Below, one piece after another: positions 57,600-64,000 of a DNA stretch of 64,000 nucleotides (its first letter is position 1; every line of letters starts with the position of its first letter). The stretch covers positions 6,664,861-6,728,860 of the forward strand of contig NC_066337.1 in assembly GCF_022539315.1 (NCBI RefSeq). The letters run 5' to 3'. The DNA comes from Serinus canaria (Eukaryota; Chordata; Aves; Passeriformes; Fringillidae). The notes beneath the pieces are model-generated. The model had not been told where the DNA came from and searched no databases. It saw only the letters and a program-made list of their open reading frames with translations. Made by a program: the position numbers and the translations under genes.

Positions 57600-57740
57600 C
57601 CTATTTCTGCACTGAAATTGTGGTCCAGCCCTGGAGGGATTTAAAAGTGATGTAGATGTGGCACTTGGGGACATGGTTTAGTGCTGGTCTCGGCAGTGCT
57701 CGGTTGGGCTTTTCCATCCTCAACAATTCTATGATCTCTC
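57600..57740 (+). mobile_element. CR1 LINE 3' end fragment
   Basis: Landmarks: agggatttaaaagtgatgta, gatgtggcacttggggacat, ggtttagtgctggtctcggc, gggcttttccatcctcaac and the terminal aattctatgatct. Typical avian CR1 end. Confidence 0.92.
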
Positions 57741-60070
57741 TCCCCTGCCCACTGCTCGGCTGAGCATTCCCTGGGATTGGATTCTGGGGCTTCACCTCCT
57801 GGCCTGCCCTTCTGCTGGGGAGCTGGGCACGCCCACGGAGAGCCAGAGCTTTACCCACCCAAGATCTCCACTGCTTTCCTGGTTCTGGGCATTGCAACAC
57901 TCACCATCCGTTCACTCCAGAGCAATCCCCAGTGGTCCTGGCTCTGAGCAAACACGGCTGCACTCGCTGGGCATCAGCAGGGACTGATCTTTCCTGTGCC
58001 CACTGCAGCCCTCAGGGAGGAGCTGGTGCTGAATCCTGTCCGTGCCAGGCAGGTGGAGGGGGGGATGTCCCACCTGCAGGAGCGCTGGGAATTCCGGAAT
58101 GTGTGCGGGGCATGAGGCAGGAACAGCGGAGGTGGGGCTGGGGTGGGCACAGAGAGCACCTGCAAACCCATGGATGTGGGAGGGCTCCTGTGGGACAGGT
58201 GAATGCAGGCGCCTGGCAGAATCCCCCGGGGAAAGGATGGAGCCAGTGGGTGCCAGCTCCCGGCCGAGGCACCGTGCCAGGCACCAGCACCGTGCCAGGC
58301 ACCAGCATCGCAGCCCCCGGCCGCATCCTCATGGGCACAGCCCGGGCTCGGCTTGACAGCATTCCTGGGAAAGTACTTTAAATAATGCATGAAGTTTCCG
58401 TGCAGTTCAAGGCTCCCGCGCTGGTTTACCAGCAGCTGCGGTGTGTTCCCGTCTGATAAACACGGCTGGTGTATATTCCGGATATCGCATCCCCGTGCCA
58501 GCCCCGCGGGGAGGTGTCTCGGGTCACACAGCTGGGCTGTTTGCTGCGCATGAGGATGAGGCTGCGGGAGCATCCCGGTGGAAACGCTGCCGGGAAGCTC
58601 CGCTCGGAGCCGCCCCGCCGTTAGTGAGAGAGTCTAATCGCTACATCTAATTACTGAGACGGGGAAATCGATACGGAAGATTTCCAAGTGGCCTAAAATA
58701 TCCTGAATTCCCTCCCTTGCAGGCGGCTGCCAGCTGGCTGCGGCGCAGCTCTGCAGCGGGGGGCGATGAGGCTGCGGGCTGCGGGGCTTGACCGGGTGAG
58801 GGAGAGCAGGGTTTGGGATGAAGGAGCCTTGGCTGCCTCTGGGCCATGGGCAGCGCTGACAGAGAAGGCTGGAGCTGGCACAGGGGGCTGGAGAGCACCT
58901 GGGCCTCTGCTTTAGGAGGCAAAGCTTCCCGTCTGGGGCCTCAGCTCCTTGGGTGGGAGTGTCCTGGCTAGAGGAGACACAGGGAGCAGAGGGCACCAAT
59001 CCAGGCTGGATGGGGATGGGGACAAGGAGAAGGAGGAAGCTGTGTCGGGTTTGTTTTTGTCTCGGGCTTTTCAGAACACAGGAACAAACATTTCCTACAT
59101 CCCACAGTGAATACCCGGGGCTCAGATTTAATCTCCCATTTATTCACATGCTGATGAGGCCCCAAGCATCCCTTTCCAGGAGCTGTTGTTTGAGCTTCCC
59201 CAGCCCCTTTCTCAGCCAGAAAAGCTTGTAGAGGCTACAAGTGGCCTTGGCTGCTTTCCTGCCCGAGCAGCAAGGACGTGGGCCCGGGAGCAGGGGGTTC
59301 AGTGCCCCCCATCCCATCCCCATCCCTCCCACTGCAGGGTCCTCCAGCCGCTCTCGCCCCTGCGCTGCGGGGGAAGCGAGCCAGCCCCTTAATGAGGTGA
59401 GCTGGGGCTCTTCCCTCGCTCGGCAGCTAATTGAGGTGTGCGAGCTGCTCTCCCGTTAGGCAATCGCCGGGAGTTTGTCTGAATCCATCGCCGAGCAGCC
59501 GCGGGATCAAAGGGCCGGGCTCTCCAGCCTGCCATGCCCGGGCTGCTGACAGTGCCTGCTGCCACTTCCCTGAGTGACTGCTTGACACAATAAATCTGTG
59601 GGAGAAGGAGGCAGTTCTGATCTGCTGTCATCTTCCCCAAATGCTCCTGATGCATTTTCTTTCCTCATTACACATGAGATGTCAAGTCCTCACCTGCGAG
59701 AGTGCAACTCGACATCTCCCCTGCACGTCTGCCTCCCCCTCCCGCTGACAGGGTCCCTGCGGGGGTGGGGAGCTGCCCCCACCTTCCCAGGGCTGCTCCC
59801 TCAGCCTGGCACCCTCCAGAGCAGCTCCTGGCCCGTGCTGTGCCCCTCTGCCCCCGGGGAGCACGCCGCCAGCCTGTTCTGGGGTCCCTGCAGCCAGAAG
59901 CCGGGCTGTTGGCTGCCTCATCCTCCCCTTTTTGGGGATGAGCCTCTTTGGTGTCTCCTTGGTGGGGATGGTGTCCTGGCTGCAGCTCCAGGAGCTCCTG
60001 TGGGACTGCTGGGGCTCCGGGAAGGGCGGCAGAGCCAGTTCACCTCCAGCCTGCCTCTGCAAAGGAGAAG
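57741..60070. other. Gene-free region
   Basis: AT-rich islands at about 58370-58410 and 58620-58710 (TCTAATCGCTACATCTAATT near 58633); otherwise GC-rich. Confidence 0.45.
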
Positions 60071-60265
60071 GAGCAATTAGCAGTCTGATAGCAAGATTAA
60101 TAGCAGATGCTCATAATTAACTCACTGTGCATGTAAGCAGCTATTGTCTCCATTTTACCTTGCGTGGATTGATATTCAGGAGTGACTCATTACAGAGACA
60201 GAAGCGATTTTGCCTGCAGAGTGCAGCCACCAGAATGGAAATTGCAATTAGAGTTGGCTGTGTCC
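60071..60265. promoter_or_regulatory. Candidate conserved non-coding element
   Basis: AT-rich block with GCAATTAGC near 60073, AAGATTAATAGC near 60092, CATAATTAACTC near 60111 and GAAATTGCAATTAG near 60237. Homeodomain-like cores recur on both strands. Confidence 0.35.
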
Positions 60266-61540
60266 CTGCCAAAGGCTTGAGGAGCAGGCACTGTGTGGGC
60301 CAGGCGCCCCTGCCTGTCCTGGGGGCTGTCCTGGGCCCCCCAAACAGTGCCCGGGGCTGGGGGCTGCCCTGCTCCCAGCTCATCCCAAAGGTTTGTGGCT
60401 GCAGAGCTGGCCCAGCCCGCTGCTCAACAGAGATGAAAAATGGCTGGAGAAGCTGGAGAGTGGCCAGAAAGTGCTGAGAGTTGCAAAGGGAAGCAGAACA
60501 AAGCGAGGTCAAATGCTGTGGTGCTCTCCAGCCAGAAAAGCGTTTTTTTCCCCTAGAAATGCCATCCAGGCTGGCCCTTCCCCTGCTGGTGTGTCAGGTA
60601 CCCTGTGGCAGCAGCAGTGGGGACTTTGCAATGTGTGACCCCCCAAGAAGGGCTCTGTGTGTCTGTTAAAGGATGCAGGAGCAGCTTCCCTGTGCCTGGT
60701 GCTGGTTTTGGGGGCAGGAACACTGTGGGGTACCTGGTCTGTCCCTGCCTGACCCGTGTGAAGTGCCCAGCCCCGCCGAGGGCCAGCCAGGACACCCACG
60801 TGTGGCTCGGGGCACGCCAGAGCCCAGGGACCCCCATCCAGCCTGGCCAGAGCCGTGGTGGGAGCGCTGGCCCTCTGCAGCCCTGGCTGTGGCTCACCCT
60901 GCCCTCTTTGGGATCAGCCTGGGCTGTGTGCTGGTGGCTGCTGAGCTGCAGGGACTCGCTGGCCCGGCTCCTTTGGCCATCCCAGTAATTGCCTGTGTCA
61001 ATTCACTTCCCTGGAACAGCTTCTCTGAGGACGGCCCTCCCTGGGGAGCGGTGTAGAACTGCTGCTGCTGCTGCTGCTGCTGCTGCAGTCTATCTTTTGT
61101 GTGGTTTTTCTCCCCTCCCTGCCACCATCACCTCACAGAAGGGGGACTGAGGCAGGAAAGGTTTATTTGTGTAAGCCTGAAGGATTTTCACTCTGCAGAC
61201 ACGAGCTGCCACAGCAGGGATGAGGGTCCTGCACAGGGGATTTGGTGGGGGACCTTGGGGGGCATCGTTACAGCACTGACACCAAAACAAGCTCTGGTGG
61301 GCTTTTGGAGAAACGCTGGGCTCCCCTAGAGACCCCCGGCCTGTGTCTGAGTTGTGCTGGAGAGGTGGGATGGAGCCGGAGGGATGGATGCCAGGAGCAG
61401 CACTGCCCCTGGGCAGGGAGGGCAGGGGTCCTGTCCCTGCTGGGGGGCTGCAGTGGTTCCTGTGACCTCAGTGTGGATCTTGTGGCACTTGGTGTGTTCC
61501 TGACACCTCGGATTTGACATGGAAAAATAAACTGGGGGAT
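60266..61540. other. Gene-free region
   Basis: GC-rich single-copy sequence with a CTG tract. No exon recognised. Confidence 0.5.
61059..61085 (+). repeat. (CTG)9 trinucleotide tract
   Basis: Nine uninterrupted CTG units followed by CAG. No surrounding exon supports a coding role. Confidence 0.95.
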
Positions 61541-61547
61541 CACAGCC

Positions 61548-62318
61548 TGTGTTCCAGGGGTGGCATCCATGGCACAGGGAGTGTTCCCAGGGGTGGCATC
61601 CATGGCACAGGGAGTGTCCCAGGGGTGGCATCCATGGCACAGGGAGTGTTCCAGGGGTGGTACCCGTGGCACAGGGAGTGTTCCAGGGTGGCATCCGTGG
61701 CACAGGGAGTGTTCCAGGGGTGGCATCCATGGCACAGGGAGTGTTCCAGGTGTGGTACCCGTGGCACAGGGAGTGTTCCAGGGGTGGCATCCATGGCACA
61801 GGGAGTGTTCCAGGGGTGGCATCCATGGCACAGGGAGTGTTCCCAGGGTGGCCTCCGTGGCACAGGGAGTGTTCCAGGGGTGGCATCCATGGCACAGGGA
61901 GTGTTCCAGGGTGGCCTCCGTGGCACAGGGAGTGTTCCAGGGGTGGCATCCATGGCACAGGGAGTGTTCCAGGGGTGGCATCCATGGCACAGGGAGTGTT
62001 CCAGGGGTGGCATCCATGGCACAGGGAGTGTTCCAGGGGTGGCATCCATGGCACAGGGAGTGTTCCAGGGGTGGCATCCATGGCACAGGGAGTGTTCCAG
62101 GGGTGGTACCCGTGGCACAGGGAGTGTTCCAGGGGTGGCATCCATGGCACAGGGAGTGTTCCAGGGGTGGCACCCGTGGCACAGGGAGTGTTCCAGGGGT
62201 GGTATCCGTGGCACAGGGAGTGTTCCAGGGGTGGCATCCATGGCACAGGGAGTGTTCCAGGGGTGGTACCCGTGGCACAGGGAGTATTCCAGGGGTGGTA
62301 TCTGTGGCACAGGGAGGG
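61548..62318 (+). repeat. Minisatellite, 32-bp units, about 24 copies
   Basis: Unit approximates GGGGTGGCATCCATGGCACA plus GGGAGTGTTCCA. Variants are CATCCATGG, TACCCGTGG, CATCCGTGG and CCTCCGTGG. It is the largest tandem array in the window. Open frames of 294-367 codons on both strands are by-products of a period not divisible by three. Confidence 0.95.
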
Positions 62319-63145
62319 CTGTCACACTCACCTGCTGGGGGACACCTCTCCAGCCCCAGCCTGGCCGGGTTCCCTGGCTGGGAGATCTGCAGATCCGTGC
62401 CCAGCTCTGGGTGGGCTCAGCCCGGGCAGGTGATGGGCAGGGGAGCAGCAGCAGCGCCACAGCTGCTCCTTTCTTGGGCTCTGGGCTGCCAGGCTGGGCT
62501 GCCAGGCTGGCAGGGAAGGAGCTCGCTCTGCCCAGCCTCCAGCTCCTGCCTCTCCTCCCTGGCTGGCGCTGCCTGAACAGCCCGCGAAGGCGCGGCCATA
62601 TGGTAATGCATATTTAACTGGTATTTACATTCAACAGTGTCTCTCTGCAGCTCTGTTTTCCTTCCCAAACGCTCTAATTCCTCCCGGCTCCCAGCTGGGG
62701 AGGCCAGGGGAAGGCGGGTGCCCTTGGCAGGGGTGAGAGGGGCTGTGCTGGGCTGGTGCTGCCTGCAGGCTCCTGCTCGGCGTCTCCTTTGCTGGGGCAG
62801 CTCTCCTGTCGGCAAGCCAAAGGGCAGAGATCCCAGCCCTGGGTTGGGAGCCCAAAGTGTGCTCCGAGGGGAGAGGAAACCCTGCAGAGAGCTGATTTTT
62901 GGGGTAAGACACCTGTGTTCCCAGGAAAGATGGGGAGAAGGTTGTGTTTGGATCTGCAGAAAGCCACCTTGGATGTGCTGGGTGTCCTGCCCCAGCCTGG
63001 CTTCCCCCGGGGCTCCCCCCCACCCCAGCCCCTGGGAGAGCATCCTGCTGTGCCAGGAGAGTGCTTGGCACAGCCGCTGGCACCAGGAGGGCTGGCCATG
63101 TCCTGGTGCCTCTCTCTGGCACTCTCACCAAAGGCTGAGAAATGT
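62319..63145. other. Gene-free region
   Basis: GC-rich, with a small AT-rich island at 62595-62640 (GGTAATGCATATTTAACTGG near 62601). Confidence 0.45.
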
Positions 63146-63149
63146 GAAA

Positions 63150-63385
63150 AGCAATTAAGACCAGAGGGGAACTGTTAAGGCAAAGAAACAAATAGCTCCT
63201 GTTGCAATTGACTTTGCTCCTTAATCCTGGTGCTGGGAGCTATCGTTATTCCAAACATACCAGCATAATAATTAAACATAATTACTTGTAGGTTCTGGGC
63301 CGGTGACTATCTATACCGAACGCTCCTAATGAAATTTCTATTAAGCACACACTGACTGCTTAATAAATAATAACAAGGCCTCAGT
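63150..63385. promoter_or_regulatory. Candidate conserved non-coding element
   Basis: AT-rich island with TAATAATTAAACATAATTAC near 63266 and CCTAATGAAATTTCTATTAA near 63326. Sharp border to GC-rich sequence at about 63385. Confidence 0.35.
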
Positions 63386-63640
63386 GTCTGGTCAGGGAAG
63401 GGCCCTGGTGTGTCCAGGGGGGAGAGGGCTGGGAGCAGAGGGCTGTGGAGCAGCATTCCCCTCTTCCCTCCTGTGCCATCCCGTGTCCTCCAGCAGGTGC
63501 AGGAGTCCTGAACACCCTGCAGGGCCTGGCTGCCCCATCCTCACCAGCCCTGGGGGTCCCCAGCAGCCCCTGGCCCTTAAAATGCAGCCTGGGGTGACCT
63601 GTGAAAGGCCCTTCAGGGATTTTGGTCTCTCTGTATTGAT
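63386..63640. other. Gene-free GC-rich stretch
   Basis: Separates two AT-rich islands. Nothing recognised. Confidence 0.5.
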
Positions 63641-63644
63641 GTAA

Positions 63645-64000
63645 AAGCCAACGTTGGGTAATGAGGACGTTGTCGGCGCTCCAGAGAGAGAAATCACCTG
63701 TTCAGCTCAGAACATTTTCCTTGAGAATTAATCCTAATTTAGGATCCAATTATAAACATAGAGGGTAATATAATGGCCTGAAACATTAGTCAAGGCAAAT
63801 TCTATAATTGATGAGTGCTAATGTGAAACAGTTGGAAAATGAGGACGCATTTTGTTTTTAAATCCTCCCTCCTCCCCCTCCTCTGAGAAATCCTCGGCTT
63901 TGGGAGCCGGAGCATTTCAAGAGAACAAAGACCCTTTGAAAGCTCCTTTTTTTCCCCCTTTCAATGCTTATCTGAAAGGACATCTCTCTCCCCTTAGTTG
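63645..64000. promoter_or_regulatory. Candidate conserved non-coding element at window edge
   Basis: AT-rich at 63715-63860 with GAGAATTAATCCTAATTTAG near 63723 and CTATAATTGATGAG near 63801, followed by pyrimidine-rich sequence. May continue past the window. Confidence 0.35.

Noticed and set aside
61059..61085. Possible coding leucine or glutamine tract
   Set aside because: No exon borders or conserved frame surround the (CTG)9 tract.
61268..62617. Overlapping 294-367-codon open frames on both strands
   Set aside because: They arise from the 32-bp minisatellite, whose period keeps all frames open; no start context, splice sites or protein family.

Overview
The window is vertebrate nuclear DNA and almost certainly avian. 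The genes have spliced GT-AG introns, several chicken-repeat-1 (CR1) LINE tails are recognisable, the DNA is GC-rich and full of minisatellites, and the apolipoproteins read as bird orthologues. ApoA-I resembles the chicken protein but is not identical to it, so a non-galliform bird is likely. The gene order SIK3 - APOA1 - APOC3 - APOA4 - APOA5 - ZPR1 - BUD13 is the conserved amniote lipid cluster (human 11q23; in chicken I believe chromosome 24).

Layout. 1-4.3 kb: the last three coding exons and 3' UTR of SIK3. 5.26-6.89 kb: APOA1. 7.26-7.96 kb: APOC3 on the opposite strand, convergent with APOA1. 8.95-10.66 kb: APOA4. 11.5-13.3 kb: APOA5. 13.38-16.9 kb: ZPR1, 14 coding exons. 17.26-22.9 kb: BUD13, 11 coding exons, with about twenty tandem 13-residue repeats in one large exon. 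From about 22.95 kb to the end I find no convincing gene. That 41 kb alternates GC-rich DNA carrying minisatellites and CR1 pieces with short AT-rich islands full of homeodomain-, POU- and C/EBP-like sites, which look like conserved non-coding elements.

How the genes work together. APOA1, APOC3, APOA4 and APOA5 encode secreted exchangeable lipid-binding proteins of HDL, chylomicrons and VLDL. All four have one non-coding first exon and three coding exons, with intron phases that are identical in the four genes, so they arose by duplication. Each has a TATA-like box, and three or four have HNF4-like sites just upstream. SIK3, ZPR1 and BUD13 are unrelated housekeeping or signalling genes whose linkage to the cluster is ancient. 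ZPR1 and BUD13 start at GC-rich promoters packed tightly behind the preceding gene.

I see no new multi-gene system. The most distinctive items are a perfect 30-bp-arm inverted repeat at 49475-49542 directly after a 10-copy minisatellite, an 11-bp motif shared by the APOA4 and APOA5 promoters, a 53-bp tandem repeat carrying inverted CCAAT boxes in front of BUD13, an APOA5 polyadenylation signal 5 nt after the stop codon, and a possible alternative C-terminus of SIK3. Conservation, expression and exact transcript ends cannot be judged from this sequence alone.
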